Positions 20,848 to 30,090 of a stretch of 64,000 nucleotides of DNA are shown in pieces. A program made the position numbers and the translations under genes. The stretch lies in assembly GCA_964642315.1 (NCBI GenBank), contig CAZXOG010000001.1:496001-560000 (forward strand), given 5' to 3'. Under the pieces are notes generated by a model. That model was not told the origin of the DNA, searched no databases, and saw only the letters and a list, made by a program, of their open reading frames with translations. Numbering within the stretch: position 1 is the stretch's first letter; the number at the start of each line of letters is the position of its first letter. This stretch comes from JAGVDM01 sp964642315 (GTDB lineage: Bacteria; Patescibacteriota; Gracilibacteria; Peribacterales; Peribacteraceae).

Positions 20848-21903
20848 TCACAGACTCGACAGCACTTTGTCGCACAAGTTGGCCGTGCGCCGCCACGAGT
20901 ACTCGTTGGCGCGCAGTTCGCCGCGGGCGCAGAGCGCTTCCCGGCGCTGCGCGTCGGAAAGCAGCACCGCAAGCCCGTCCGCAATGGAGCGGACATCCTC
21001 GGGGTTCACGATGAGCGCCGCACTTCCGGCTAGTTCCTTCAGGCTCCCGCGGTCGGACGTGAGCACGGGAATTCCGCGCGCGAACGCATCGAGCACGGGC
21101 AGGCCGAACCCCTCGTAGAGGGAAGGATACGCAAAAACGGCGCAGTGCTGCAGGAGCGAATCGAGCTCGGCGTCCGCGAGGTATCCTTTCCACCCCACGC
21201 CGGGCGTTCCCCTCGCCGCGGAAACGATGTCCGCATCGTGCCATCCGCGGCCGCCGACGAGCACGAGGCGGCTGCGCTCACGCAGTGCAGCGGGGAGCAG
21301 GGTAAAGGCCTCAATGAGGCGCCGCTGGTTCTTGCGCGGACAGAGCGTGCCGACGCACACGATGGTGCAACCGTCGGAGCGCGTCGGCGGAGGGTTCTCC
21401 CGCGGTGGACCCGCGAACACGGCGCTCACCGCCTCCGCCGGAATCCTCGGAAACCGCTCACGAAGATCGCGACAGGTCGCATCACTGGTCGTGAGAATAT
21501 GCGCTGCGCGGCGGAGCGCTCTCGGCAGGAACATCCGTTCAAGCAGCACAGCCTTGCGGTCGTGCGGCTCATGACGGAATGCAATGAAATCATGCACGAC
21601 GGGCACGCAACGGATGCCGTGCGGAAGCAATGCAGGAACAATGAAACTCGTGGGACTCATGTAGACATCCGGACGCTCACGGCGCAGGAACCGGAGCGCG
21701 GCGAGATGCCAAGCAAATCCCGCGAGCAGCCGCACGTTCCGGACGTTCGGACGCAACCAAGAGGAAGGGGGCGGGACATCGCCAAGGAGCACGAACGTGT
21801 GCGTATTCTCCGCGATGAGCGCCGTCACGGCACCGCGGACCCACATGCCCTTCCCCGTCGGCCGCGGCCTGCATGCCTCGCGGACATCAATCGCAATACG
21901 CAT
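20848..21903 (-). CDS. Glycosyltransferase family 4 (GT-B fold)
   Basis: A second GT4 enzyme of 351 residues, distinct from the one at 16.1 kb. The N-terminus is MRIAIDVREACRPRPTGKGMW, with the G-x-G-x donor/acceptor loop. Later come VPVVHDFIAF, TSDATCRDL, CVGTLCPRKNQRRLIEAF and the donor signature YEGFGLPVLDAFARGIPVLTSDRGSLKEL. The substrate is unknown; mannosyl- or rhamnosyl-transferases have this layout. It is probably transcribed with nadK. TAGACT lies 9 nt before the ATG. Confidence 0.9.
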   Translation of the reverse strand: MRIAIDVREACRPRPTGKGMWVRGAVTALIAENTHTFVLLGDVPPPSSWLRPNVRNVRLLAGFAWHLAALRFLRRERPDVYMSPTSFIVPALLPHGIRCVPVVHDFIAFRHEPHDRKAVLLERMFLPRALRRAAHILTTSDATCRDLRERFPRIPAEAVSAVFAGPPRENPPPTRSDGCTIVCVGTLCPRKNQRRLIEAFTLLPAALRERSRLVLVGGRGWHDADIVSAARGTPGVGWKGYLADAELDSLLQHCAVFAYPSLYEGFGLPVLDAFARGIPVLTSDRGSLKELAGSAALIVNPEDVRSIADGLAVLLSDAQRREALCARGELRANEYSWRRTANLCDKVLSSL

Positions 21904-21912
21904 TCTGCGAAC

Positions 21913-21946
21913 AGTCTAGTGCAGAGAGGCCCTGTGCTGCTATGCT
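21913..21946. promoter_or_regulatory. Divergent leaderless promoters
   Basis: On the minus strand TAGACT (21913-21918) ends 9 nt before the GT4 start at 21903. On the plus strand TATGCT (21941-21946), preceded by TGC, ends 8 nt before the ATG at 21955. Confidence 0.55.
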
Positions 21947-21954
21947 GAAAATCC

Positions 21955-22632
21955 ATGACATCGCAGTGGCTCCGGAAGATCGCGCAGCTTGACCTGGAGG
22001 AGAAGATCCTCAACGGCGGCCTTGCCCTCGCCGCCATCGGCATCTTCCTGCCATGGATCGGCGGCCGGCCTTCCCTCATCGATACTACAACCCGCACGTT
22101 CACGGGACTCGGATTCACCACGGGATTCATCGGACTGGCGGTGCTCTGCCTCCTCACGTACACGCTCCTCATCACGCTCGTGCCGCTCACGAGCAGCAAG
22201 ACGATCCTGCGCAGGGAACGCCGCGCGACCGTGCGGCTGTGCACCACGGCACTCTCGGCAATTCTCACGCTTGCGGCGCTCTCGGTACTCCTCAAAGTCA
22301 CGCTGGATTCCCCGGGCATGGAGGTGCGCTTCGGCGTGTACGTTTCCCTCATCGGATCCCTCATCGCATCGCTCTATGCGTTCCTTGCATACCAGGAAGA
22401 GGCACGCAGGGAAGTGCAGGGGCTGTTCCACTATCCCGCAGCCGAGGAGCGAGGTCCCCGTCGGGAACCCGTTGCCGCCGCAAGCGAACCGGCGGAAGAA
22501 TCGCTCCTCCCGCCGCCGGATCTCCTGCCCTCCTCTCCGCCACCGCCCCCACCGCCTCCGGAAGACCACCGGGAACGGCCGCGTTCCCATCTCTTCCGCA
22601 AAACGGAGGCATCCGCTAGGATGCGCCCGTGA
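21955..22632 (+). CDS. Four-helix membrane protein with proline-rich cytoplasmic tail
   Basis: I do not recognise the family. The 225-residue protein has four hydrophobic segments (about 20-38, 50-75, 90-110 and 120-142). A long charged and Pro-rich tail follows, with a run of eight prolines (EESLLPPPDLLPSSPPPPPP) and a basic end. The first helices (ILNGGLALAAIGIFLPWIGG) look like those of small orphan membrane proteins in CPR. The following gene starts inside its last codons (GTGA overlap), suggesting a functional pair. Confidence 0.75.
   Translation: MTSQWLRKIAQLDLEEKILNGGLALAAIGIFLPWIGGRPSLIDTTTRTFTGLGFTTGFIGLAVLCLLTYTLLITLVPLTSSKTILRRERRATVRLCTTALSAILTLAALSVLLKVTLDSPGMEVRFGVYVSLIGSLIASLYAFLAYQEEARREVQGLFHYPAAEERGPRREPVAAASEPAEESLLPPPDLLPSSPPPPPPPPEDHRERPRSHLFRKTEASARMRP
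22617..22622 (+). promoter_or_regulatory. Internal leaderless -10 box
   Basis: TAGGAT ends 6 nt before the GTG start at 22629 and lies inside the preceding coding sequence. Confidence 0.45.
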
Positions 22633-22946
22633 CCGATTACACCGACGACTCCTTCGTGTACGTGGACCCGAACACCCGATCGGTGATGGGCATTGTGCAA
22701 TGGCTCCCGAACGGGAAGGCGAAGCCGCTCCCTGTTCCCGAACGCACGGAGCCGGCAGAAGGAGGAAAAGCCGGAGAAAAGCAGCGTCATTTCCACAGAA
22801 AGCCCAAGCAGCACTACTTCCCGTGGTGTTCATACAGAACCGCGAAGCGGGTGTACCGCGTTGCAGGAAAGGACAGGGAAACAGAGGTAACGCGCCCGCT
22901 CGAGGAAGCGCTCACAAAATCCCTGCAGGAACCGTACTGGGATTAA
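22629..22946 (+). CDS. Hypothetical small basic protein
   Basis: A protein of 105 residues with no recognised family. It has a short acidic N-terminus (TDYTDDSFVYVDPNTRSV), a central basic stretch (KQRHFHRKPKQHYFPWCSY) and a helical C-terminus. It starts with GTG, overlapping the end of the membrane-protein gene. Its stop TAA (22944-22946) overlaps the stop of the convergent fbp gene by 2 bp. Confidence 0.65.
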   Translation: MTDYTDDSFVYVDPNTRSVMGIVQWLPNGKAKPLPVPERTEPAEGGKAGEKQRHFHRKPKQHYFPWCSYRTAKRVYRVAGKDRETEVTRPLEEALTKSLQEPYWD

Positions 22947-23875
22947 GCGGAAAGGAGCGCATGCACCTGCCCCACTTCCTTCGCGGAGCCGATGACGAGC
23001 GGCGACCGCTGGTCGATGCTCTGGATTGGTGTGTCGAGAATCGGTGAAACACCGTTCGTCGCCATGCCGCCAGCCTGTTCTGCAAGGTAGGCGAAGGGGC
23101 CGCATTCAAAGACAAGCCGCAACTTGCCTTGCGGGTACTTGGAACCGCCGACATTCGTAAAGATCCCCTGGCCCTTGCTGAGAATATGGTGGATATCTGC
23201 CACCATGCAGCCGGAGTACCGCAGCGTCATGCGCTCGCCGAGCCAGCGATCGAGCGCCTTCTGATACCCTTTGTTGTCGTCGAGGGCGCGCAGGTTCCCC
23301 GGGCTGAAGTTCTCAGCCTCATCCGCAATCCCGAGATGGGAACGCAGGAGGATGTACTCGCCCACATCATTCAGGATGAACATGTGCACCCCCTTGCCCA
23401 CCGAGTACACGAGGAGCGTTCTGGGACCGTAGAGGATGTACAGCGCCGCCACCTGCTCTCGCGGCGTCCGCCCGATGACGCCGCTCCCCTCATACACGCC
23501 GAAGATGGAGCCGATGGCAAAGTTGGCCGCAACAAGGGAAGAACCGTCGAGAGGATCAAATGCCACGGTGTAGGGCGCTTTCGGATTGAGCTCCACGAGA
23601 TCCTCGTGCTCCTCGGAGACGAACGAGTTCACGAGGCGGCTCTCCTTGAGATGGTGCTGTACGATATCATCGCTCACCACGTCGAGCTTCTGCTGCTCTT
23701 CGCCGAACTGGTTCACACTGCCGGCAAGCCCGGCCTCGGTAGTCTGAATGGCGTAGCTCACGTACTTCCCGGCGCGCGCGATGTCGAGGAGCAGGTGCCG
23801 CAGGGCATCGGGAGCTTTCCCGTGCTCGTAGAGGTGGGCATTGAGGGACGGGCGGATCGTCGCGGGAGCTGCCAT
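22943..23875 (-). CDS. fbp: Fructose-1,6-bisphosphatase, class I
   Basis: The enzyme hydrolyses fructose-1,6-bisphosphate to fructose-6-phosphate, the control point of gluconeogenesis. The 310-residue protein has the metal-binding DPLDGSS block (AFDPLDGSSLVAANFAIGSIFGVY), the EEHEDLVE acidic site, YSGCMVADIHHIL, and KLRLVFECGPFAYLAEQAGG near the C-terminus. All belong to class I FBPase. ATG at 23875 lies 2 nt after the gap stop, so gap-fbp is an operon. With gap and pgk in the same window, the cell keeps the lower gluconeogenic route, feeding hexose-phosphate to glmS. Confidence 0.95.
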   Translation of the reverse strand: MAAPATIRPSLNAHLYEHGKAPDALRHLLLDIARAGKYVSYAIQTTEAGLAGSVNQFGEEQQKLDVVSDDIVQHHLKESRLVNSFVSEEHEDLVELNPKAPYTVAFDPLDGSSLVAANFAIGSIFGVYEGSGVIGRTPREQVAALYILYGPRTLLVYSVGKGVHMFILNDVGEYILLRSHLGIADEAENFSPGNLRALDDNKGYQKALDRWLGERMTLRYSGCMVADIHHILSKGQGIFTNVGGSKYPQGKLRLVFECGPFAYLAEQAGGMATNGVSPILDTPIQSIDQRSPLVIGSAKEVGQVHALLSA

Positions 23876-23877
23876 GG

Positions 23878-24897
23878 CTAGAGGAGGGAACCGACCTTCT
23901 GCACCATCTCCGTTACGCGCATCGCGTAGCCCCACTCATTGTCGTACCAGCTTAAGATCTGCACACCTTTGCCGTCGACGACCTTCGTGTACGGCGCATC
24001 CACGATGGAACTGCGGGAATCGGTCATGAAATCGATGCTCACGAGATCCTCCTCGCTCACGCCAAGCACGCCCTGCATGGCCGGGTCTTTGGTCGCTTCC
24101 TTGAGGACAGCGTTCACCTCCTCCTTCGATGTGTCCTTCTGGATCGAAAACGCCATGTACGCGCAGGAGACCGTCGGCACAGGCACGCGGAACGCCATGC
24201 CGTCCAGCTTGCCCTTGAGGTGCGGAAAGATAACCGCGCACGCCTTCACTGCGCCCGTCTTCGACGGGATCATGGAGAGCGTCGCCGCGCGGGCGCGTCG
24301 CATGTCACCGCCCTCCTCCTGCGGCTTGTTATCCAGGAGATTCTGGGAAACGGTGAATGCATGCACTGAACCGACGAGCAGCCGGTCCACGCCGAAGGTG
24401 CGGTCAATCACTTTGATGACAGGGGCGATGCAGTTCGTCGTACACGAAGCGTTCGAGATAACGAGGAGATCCTTCGTGATCGCACCGTCGTTCACGCCCT
24501 TCACGAACGTCGGCGTGTCGTCCTTCATCGGCGCGGTGACCACGACGCGCTTCGCGCCGGCCTTCAGGTGGCCGCTCGCCCCCTCGCGGGTGACAAAGTG
24601 ACCGGTGGCCTCCACCACAACATCCACCTTGAGATCCTTCCACGGGCACTTGGCGGGATCGCGTTCCTTCACGACCCTCACGATCTTCCCGTTCACGGAG
24701 AAATCCTCCCCCGATACGCGGACATCGGCGTTGAACTTGCCGTGGAGGGAATCGTACTGGAGGAGGTACGCCCGGATGTCGGCGTTCGAGGAGGCGTTCA
24801 CAGCGACCACCTCGACTTCCTTCGGGAAGGTTTGGACGAACTGACGATGGACATTGCGGCCGATGCGGCCGTAACCGTTGATAGCGACGCGGAGCAT
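23878..24897 (-). CDS. gap: Glyceraldehyde-3-phosphate dehydrogenase, type I
   Basis: GAPDH interconverts glyceraldehyde-3-phosphate and 1,3-bisphosphoglycerate. The 339-residue protein opens with RVAINGYGRIGRNVHRQ (NAD-binding fold). The catalytic cysteine is in SNASCTTNCIAPV near residue 153. The ATLSMIPSKTGAVKA and WYDNEWGYAMRV blocks are also present. ATG at 24897 is chosen because the family starts here and TATGAT lies exactly 6 nt upstream. It is the first gene of gap-fbp. Confidence 0.97.
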   Translation of the reverse strand: MLRVAINGYGRIGRNVHRQFVQTFPKEVEVVAVNASSNADIRAYLLQYDSLHGKFNADVRVSGEDFSVNGKIVRVVKERDPAKCPWKDLKVDVVVEATGHFVTREGASGHLKAGAKRVVVTAPMKDDTPTFVKGVNDGAITKDLLVISNASCTTNCIAPVIKVIDRTFGVDRLLVGSVHAFTVSQNLLDNKPQEEGGDMRRARAATLSMIPSKTGAVKACAVIFPHLKGKLDGMAFRVPVPTVSCAYMAFSIQKDTSKEEVNAVLKEATKDPAMQGVLGVSEEDLVSIDFMTDSRSSIVDAPYTKVVDGKGVQILSWYDNEWGYAMRVTEMVQKVGSLL

Positions 24898-24903
24898 GGC
24901 CTG

Positions 24904-24909
24904 ATCATA
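24904..24909 (-). promoter_or_regulatory. gap -10 box, leaderless
   Basis: TATGAT (minus strand) ends 6 nt before the gap ATG. Confidence 0.65.
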
Positions 24910-24953
24910 CCCGCAGGATGCCCCGCGTGCCAGGAGCCCCGGAGAAAGCCGCA

Positions 24954-26009
24954 CTAACGGCCGGCAAGCGCAATCACAATGCCGAGGAACGCGGTGAACC
25001 CTCCCACGATCCAGAAACGCATGGTCACCTTGCTTTCGCCCCACTCGAGCGCCTCGAAATGGTGGTGAATCGGCGCGGCGCGGAACACCTTCTTGCCTCC
25101 GCGCAGCCGCTTGCTGAGCAGCTGGATAATCACCGAGAGGGTTTCTATGACAAACACAGAACCGATGAACGGCAGCACGAGGACGTTATCGGTCATGAGT
25201 GCGATGACGCCGAGCGTGCCCCCGAGCGCCAGAGCACCCGTATCACCCATGAAGAAGAGCGCCGGAGGCACGTTGTGCCACAGGAACGCAGCGATTGCGC
25301 CGACACAGACCGCGCAGAATCCTGCGAGCACCGTGAACCCGGAAAGGTAGGCAATGATGGCAAAGGAACCGAACGCGATCACGAGGAGGCCGCCGGCAAG
25401 CCCGTCAAGCCCGTCCGTGATGTTCACCGCGTTCGCGGTACCGACGAGGATGAAGAGGAAGATCGGCACGTACCACCAGCCGACCGTCACCTCGCCAAGG
25501 AACGGCACGAGCACCTGATCGTACCCCAGACGCACGTGGAACCAGTAGGCGCCGATGGCGCTGATGATGAGCAGGCTCAGCACCTTCGGGAACACATCGA
25601 GGCCCTTCTTCTTCCCGAGGCCCGCAATGTTCCAGTAGTCATCAACGGCGCCGAGAATTCCCATGCTCACGAGTGTGAAGAGCGGCAGGTACACCTGTCC
25701 GCGCTGGAGGAGCGAAAACTCGATGAATCCGTGGAACGCAAGCGCCCTCGAGACGAGCACCGTGACGAGAATGGCCCCCCAGATGAGCAGACCCCCCATG
25801 GTGGGCGTGCCGAACTTCGCCTGGTGATACTTGCGGAAAATCGTGGGATCCCTCCCGTCCACCGTTTCCACGCGGAGCTGCTTGCCGAGCCTGTTCCTCC
25901 GCAGGAACCGCACGAAGGATGGCGTGAGTGCGAGACCGAGCACGAACGCGAAGAACGCGTACCCCAGGATCGCGAGAAGAGAGAGACCGGGATCAGGCGC
26001 GGGAATCAT
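24954..26009 (-). CDS. mraY: Phospho-N-acetylmuramoyl-pentapeptide transferase MraY
   Basis: MraY makes lipid I by moving phospho-MurNAc-pentapeptide onto undecaprenyl phosphate in the cytoplasmic membrane. The 351-residue protein has about ten transmembrane helices. The family motifs are visible: FGTPTMGGLLIW, the catalytic aspartates in DDYWN and NITDGLDGLAGG, FMGDTGALALGG, and the histidine loop AAPIHHHFEALEW. It stands apart from any mur/dcw cluster here. TAGTGT lies 6 nt before the ATG. This shows that the cell makes peptidoglycan. Confidence 0.96.
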   Translation of the reverse strand: MIPAPDPGLSLLAILGYAFFAFVLGLALTPSFVRFLRRNRLGKQLRVETVDGRDPTIFRKYHQAKFGTPTMGGLLIWGAILVTVLVSRALAFHGFIEFSLLQRGQVYLPLFTLVSMGILGAVDDYWNIAGLGKKKGLDVFPKVLSLLIISAIGAYWFHVRLGYDQVLVPFLGEVTVGWWYVPIFLFILVGTANAVNITDGLDGLAGGLLVIAFGSFAIIAYLSGFTVLAGFCAVCVGAIAAFLWHNVPPALFFMGDTGALALGGTLGVIALMTDNVLVLPFIGSVFVIETLSVIIQLLSKRLRGGKKVFRAAPIHHHFEALEWGESKVTMRFWIVGGFTAFLGIVIALAGR

Positions 26010-26015
26010 GGGGGC

Positions 26016-26021
26016 ACACTA
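26016..26021 (-). promoter_or_regulatory. mraY -10 box, leaderless
   Basis: TAGTGT (minus strand) ends 6 nt before the mraY ATG. Confidence 0.5.
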
Positions 26022-26104
26022 CACCGGAGCGGAGCGCTTGACCACTGGGTGAGAGCAGGGAGAGCAGAGAGCGAATAGCGGATCTACCCGCCGCGACTCG
26101 CTCC

Positions 26105-27463
26105 TCACACCGAGTGCGCCTTGTCGATGTCGAAGAAGCGCATTTGTTCCTTCTTGAACATAAGCTCGATGCGGCCGGTCGGCCCGTTGCGATGCTTGCG
26201 GATGTAGATGTCCGTAATACCGGGCCGATCGCTGTCCTCCTCGTAATAATCCTCGCGGTACATCATCATCACGATATCCGCATCCTGCTCGATCGATCCG
26301 GACTCACGCAGGTCAGAGAGCTGCGGGATATTCCCGGGACGGCTCTCCACCGCGCGGGAAAGCTGCGAGAGGGCAATGATCGGAATGTGGAGTTCACGCC
26401 CGAGCTGCTTTAAGGAACGGGAAATCTCCGAAATCTCCTGAACCCTGTTGCCGGCGTAACTCTGGTTGCCGGTGCTCATGAGCTGCAGGTAGTCCAGCAT
26501 GAGAATATCGAGTCCGTGCTCCATCTGGAGGCGGCGCGCCTTCGCGCGGAGTTCCGGGATCGTGGAAGCGACAGAATCGTCGATGAAAATGTTCGCCTTG
26601 GCGAGCTCATCCATGATGGGCCCGAGGTTCTGGAAGTCGCTGTCATCGAGCTTGCCGCGCTGGAGCTTCCAGGAATCGACGCCGAGCATGGAGGCAAAGA
26701 GACGGTCCACGAGCTGCTCCTTGCTCATCTCGAGCGAGAAAATCCCCACGCTCTTGCCGAACTTGATGGCAACATTCTGCGCGATGTTGAGCATGAAACT
26801 CGTCTTCCCCATGCTCGGACGGGCCGCGATGACCACGAGATCGCTCGGTTGCAGGCCGGAGAGCTTGTAATCGAGACCCTTGAAGCCGGTCGGAATCCCC
26901 TTGATCGCCTCGTCATCAGCGGACTCGTGCATCTCCGCGAATTTCTCGTAGCGTGCATCCAGGACATCGCGGATGTGGATGAACTTGTCCTTCAGGAACG
27001 TGTTGCTGATGTCGAAAATCGTCTTCTCCACCTCGTCGAGGAGTTCTGCGACCGCCCGCTCCTCCTCGTAACCGAGGCCTGCGATCTTCTGCCCCGCCGC
27101 AATGATGCGGCGGTGGACGGATTTCGTCTTCACGATCTGCCCGTACTGGTACACGTGCGACGAGGTAGGAACGCCTCCGGCGAGCTCCGCGAGGAAGGCG
27201 CTCCCTCCGAGCTCCTCGATGCGCTTCGTCCCGGCAAGCTTCGTGGAAACCGTAACGAAGTCCACGGGCTCGTGCGCGTGGTAGAGCTCCGCGATTGCCT
27301 GGTACACGAGACGGTAGACCGGATCGTAGAAGTCCTCGGGCTTTAGGAAGTCGCTCACCTTGATGATCGCCTCGGGATCGAGGAGCAGGGCGCCGAGAAC
27401 GGTTTTCTCCGCTTCGAGGGAATGTGGCTGCGTCTGGATGGAGGGGGGAGTCTGGGTCGGCAT
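26105..27463 (-). CDS. dnaB: Replicative DNA helicase DnaB
   Basis: DnaB is the hexameric fork helicase. The 452-residue protein has the N-terminal helical domain (SLEAEKTVLGALLLDPEAI, LKPEDFYDPVYRLVYQAI). A linker follows, then the RecA-like C-terminal domain starting GIPTGFKGLDYKLSGLQPSDLVVIAARPSMGKTSF (Walker A). DILMLDYLQLM is the Walker B, and LSQLSRAVESR and LSDLRESGSIEQDADIVMM are later family motifs. No intein or insertion is seen. TACAAT lies 9 nt upstream of the ATG. Confidence 0.97.
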   Translation of the reverse strand: MPTQTPPSIQTQPHSLEAEKTVLGALLLDPEAIIKVSDFLKPEDFYDPVYRLVYQAIAELYHAHEPVDFVTVSTKLAGTKRIEELGGSAFLAELAGGVPTSSHVYQYGQIVKTKSVHRRIIAAGQKIAGLGYEEERAVAELLDEVEKTIFDISNTFLKDKFIHIRDVLDARYEKFAEMHESADDEAIKGIPTGFKGLDYKLSGLQPSDLVVIAARPSMGKTSFMLNIAQNVAIKFGKSVGIFSLEMSKEQLVDRLFASMLGVDSWKLQRGKLDDSDFQNLGPIMDELAKANIFIDDSVASTIPELRAKARRLQMEHGLDILMLDYLQLMSTGNQSYAGNRVQEISEISRSLKQLGRELHIPIIALSQLSRAVESRPGNIPQLSDLRESGSIEQDADIVMMMYREDYYEEDSDRPGITDIYIRKHRNGPTGRIELMFKKEQMRFFDIDKAHSV

Positions 27464-27472
27464 GAGAGAGGG

Positions 27473-27478
27473 ATTGTA
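27473..27478 (-). promoter_or_regulatory. dnaB -10 box, leaderless
   Basis: TACAAT (minus strand) ends 9 nt before the dnaB ATG. A TTGTGC -35-like hexamer sits about 18 nt further upstream. Confidence 0.6.
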
Positions 27479-27578
27479 GGACCATTCTCACGCTCCGCAC
27501 AATCGCTCTTTTCCGCACACAGAAGCGATGTTGACGCACTGTGGACGGAGTGTGGAAAACCCCATGCCAACGCAGGCG

Positions 27579-28637
27579 TCACGAGACCTCCTTCATCTTC
27601 GCGAGAATCGCTTGCTCGAGCGAGCGGGCGACTTTCTGGTTCGATTTAAGGAAATCCCGCACCTGCTCTCTACCCTGGCCCAGCGTTTCGTCGCCCATGC
27701 GCACGTACGCGCCGGATTTTTCGAGGACGCCGTACTTGAGACCCATGTCGAGCAGATCGCCCTCTTTGCTGATGCCACGGGCGTAGAGGATGTCGAATTC
27801 GGCCTGTCGGAACGGCGGAGCGACCTTGTTTTTCACAACTTTTACCCGCGTGCGGTTGCCGACGATCTCCTGGACATCACCACCTTTCTCGAGGATTTTG
27901 TCGATCCGGCGGACATCGAGACGCACCGACGCGTAGAACTTGAGGGCATTGCCGCCCGTCGTCGTCTCCGGATTGCCGAACATCACGCCGATCTTCATGC
28001 GGATCTGGTTGATGAAGATCACGGAGCACTTCGTCTTGCTCACGACAGAGGTGAGCTTTCGGAGAGCCTGACTCATCAGGCGCGCCTGCAGCCCCAGGTG
28101 GTTGTCGCCCATCATGCCCTCGATTTCCGCGCGCGGCGTAAGAGCAGCCACAGAATCGATGACAATGACGTCGATCGCACTGCTCCTTACAAGCTTCTCC
28201 GCGATCTCGAGCGCCTGCTCGCCGTCATCCGGCTGCGACACGAGGAGTTCATCGATGTTCACGCCGATCTTCCCGGCGTACGTGACGTCGAGCGCGTGCT
28301 CCGCATCGATGAATGCCGCCTTCCCCCCGCGTGCCTGGGCCTCGGCAATCACATGGAGCGCAAGCGTCGTCTTGCCGGAGGATTCCGGCCCGAAGATTTC
28401 GACGATACGGCCGCGGGGGATGCCACCGCCGAGCGCAATATCGAGCGAAAGGGAGCCGGAAGGGATCGTCTCGATGTCCACCTTGCCGCGTTCGCCCATC
28501 TTCATGATTGCACCGTCGCCGTACTGCTTCTTGATCTGAGCGAGTGCTGCCTCGATGGCAGAGGTTTTCGGATCGGCAGCGGCAGAGCGCTTTATAGAGG
28601 CTTCGTGCACGGTGGTCTTCGCGGAAGAGGGCGTCAT
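27579..28637 (-). CDS. recA: Recombinase RecA
   Basis: RecA is the strand-exchange ATPase of homologous recombination. The 352-residue protein has ALAQIKKQYGDGAIMKMGE, Walker A GPESSGKTTLALH, the conserved VIVIDSVAALTPRAEIEG (Walker B), MSQALRKLTSVVSKTKCSVIFINQIRMKIGVMFGNPETTTGGNALKFYAS (the L2 region), and a normal C-terminal domain. ATG at 28637 is preferred; an upstream in-frame extension would be atypical. The leader is pyrimidine-rich (CCCCTCCTATC before the ATG), with no Shine-Dalgarno sequence. No LexA-box-like element was noticed in the 143 bp upstream. Confidence 0.97.
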   Translation of the reverse strand: MTPSSAKTTVHEASIKRSAAADPKTSAIEAALAQIKKQYGDGAIMKMGERGKVDIETIPSGSLSLDIALGGGIPRGRIVEIFGPESSGKTTLALHVIAEAQARGGKAAFIDAEHALDVTYAGKIGVNIDELLVSQPDDGEQALEIAEKLVRSSAIDVIVIDSVAALTPRAEIEGMMGDNHLGLQARLMSQALRKLTSVVSKTKCSVIFINQIRMKIGVMFGNPETTTGGNALKFYASVRLDVRRIDKILEKGGDVQEIVGNRTRVKVVKNKVAPPFRQAEFDILYARGISKEGDLLDMGLKYGVLEKSGAYVRMGDETLGQGREQVRDFLKSNQKVARSLEQAILAKMKEVS

Positions 28638-28780
28638 GATAGGAGGGGAATGGGAATTGAGGAAGGGGTGAATGAAAGTACACCCATCTTTTCCCTTGTG
28701 CGGAAAACAATCAAGGACATGCCATTGCAGCGGGCACATGAGTATGGTGGTGTATTATCGTACACCCTTCGTGCTGCTCG

Positions 28781-30001
28781 TCAGGAATCGCGAAGAAATC
28801 GGGAATTCCGCTGCAAATATTCAGAGACAATGTCCCCGATACGGCGGTTCGCTGCAGGGGAATAGTGCCCGATGAACGCGGAGGATATTCCGGATTCCCG
28901 GGCCAGACTCACAAGCGAATCCGCCGGATCAATGAGATGGAAACGCTCCGCGAGTTCCATAAGCATTCCCTCGTAGAGGAGACCCCGGCCGCGCAGCAGG
29001 TGTTGCACGTCTTCTTGCTGCGGCAAATGCACGAGGAACACCTCGGACTGCGCGGAGGCCTCCTGCACGAACTTCTCGATCACCGCGGAGCAGAGCGCCA
29101 TTTCGGGGGAATCCGGATCGGCGAGGAAGCGCTGGTCGGTATCGCGGAAGTACTCGATGGCAGAGAGGAACGTCCCGAACAGTTTGAAGTGATCGGTGAA
29201 CCAGTTGTGTCGGTAGTCTGCGGGATTGTAGAAGTACTCGTAATCGCGAAGGTTCGAACCCTCGAAGCCCCGCACAATCTCCGGGAGCTCCGTATACTCA
29301 ACCGTTGGAGAATTGACGAGGAGGAGTTCTCCGTCCTCCTGGAGTACGAAGCGCGGCTTCGAGAATGGGATGGAAGACCCACGGATATAGAACTTCCGGA
29401 TGACGTTGAGATTCCGTTTGCAGTTCTCCGCCTGGAACCCGATGACGACGATATCCGGCGAGTACTGCTCCCCGAGGACCTTCCACCGGAGGTATGCCTG
29501 GTCATTCCCGTACCCGCCCACCCCGAAATTGAGGATCTCGACAGGATGACCGCTCCGCTCGAGGGAATCCCTGAGTGCGTATTCCCACGTATCCTGGAAC
29601 GGCACGTCATCGCCGTGCACGAAGGAATCGCCGAAGAAGGCGATCCTCGTCACGCCACGTGATTTCTGAAACCGAAATTCTTCGGGGCTTCTGATCCCCG
29701 CGCTATTCGAGGCGTAGAGCCCGTTCTCCGAGCGCGCGTTCGCCCCAATTCTCCAACCGAGCGTGCGATCGGGAACAAGGTACGGCTCCTCCACCTCCTC
29801 AAACTGACGGATCTTCTCCGCCGTGGAGCGCTCGGGGAGGACGTACGGCCGGATCGGCCGCCCATGGATGGTGAACTGCCCGTCGATATCCCTGGAACCG
29901 ATCTTCGCCTGCAGCACATACTCCACTGCGAGATAGCACGGCACGGAAACGGCGAGCAGAAGCACGATGTTCCTGAGGAGTTCTGTGGACGTTCTCCGCA
30001 T
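28781..30001 (-). CDS. Membrane-anchored SGNH/GDSL-like hydrolase
   Basis: A 406-residue protein with an N-terminal transmembrane anchor (about residues 8-30, IVLLLAVSVPCYLAVEYVL) and an extracytoplasmic SGNH-fold domain. Block I is IAFFGDSFVHGDDV (nucleophile Ser). A Gly block is seen in ILNFGVGGYGNDQAYL and an Asn/Asp block in DIVVIGFQAENCKRN. The catalytic pair near the C-terminus is GHYSPAANRRIGD. Such proteins often act on acyl or acetyl groups of surface glycans. ATG at 30001 is chosen because TAGGAT at 30012-30017 lies 10 nt upstream. Confidence 0.82.
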   Translation of the reverse strand: MRRTSTELLRNIVLLLAVSVPCYLAVEYVLQAKIGSRDIDGQFTIHGRPIRPYVLPERSTAEKIRQFEEVEEPYLVPDRTLGWRIGANARSENGLYASNSAGIRSPEEFRFQKSRGVTRIAFFGDSFVHGDDVPFQDTWEYALRDSLERSGHPVEILNFGVGGYGNDQAYLRWKVLGEQYSPDIVVIGFQAENCKRNLNVIRKFYIRGSSIPFSKPRFVLQEDGELLLVNSPTVEYTELPEIVRGFEGSNLRDYEYFYNPADYRHNWFTDHFKLFGTFLSAIEYFRDTDQRFLADPDSPEMALCSAVIEKFVQEASAQSEVFLVHLPQQEDVQHLLRGRGLLYEGMLMELAERFHLIDPADSLVSLARESGISSAFIGHYSPAANRRIGDIVSEYLQRNSRFLRDS

Positions 30002-30040
30002 ACAGCCCGGCATCCTACCTCGAATCGAACAATACGGCGA

Positions 30041-30059
30041 AGGCAAGCTTCGCTTGCCT
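30041..30059. terminator. 8-bp hairpin between the lipoprotein and SGNH genes
   Basis: AGGCAAGC and GCTTGCCT pair perfectly around the loop TTC, upstream of the SGNH promoter. Confidence 0.45.
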
Positions 30060-30090
30060 GGAGCCGCACCACGTAAGGGAAAAGATCCCC

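Noticed and set aside
29236..29262. GGTTCGAACC-like string that resembles a tRNA T arm
   Set aside because: No acceptor, D or anticodon arms are in register, and it lies inside the SGNH hydrolase gene.
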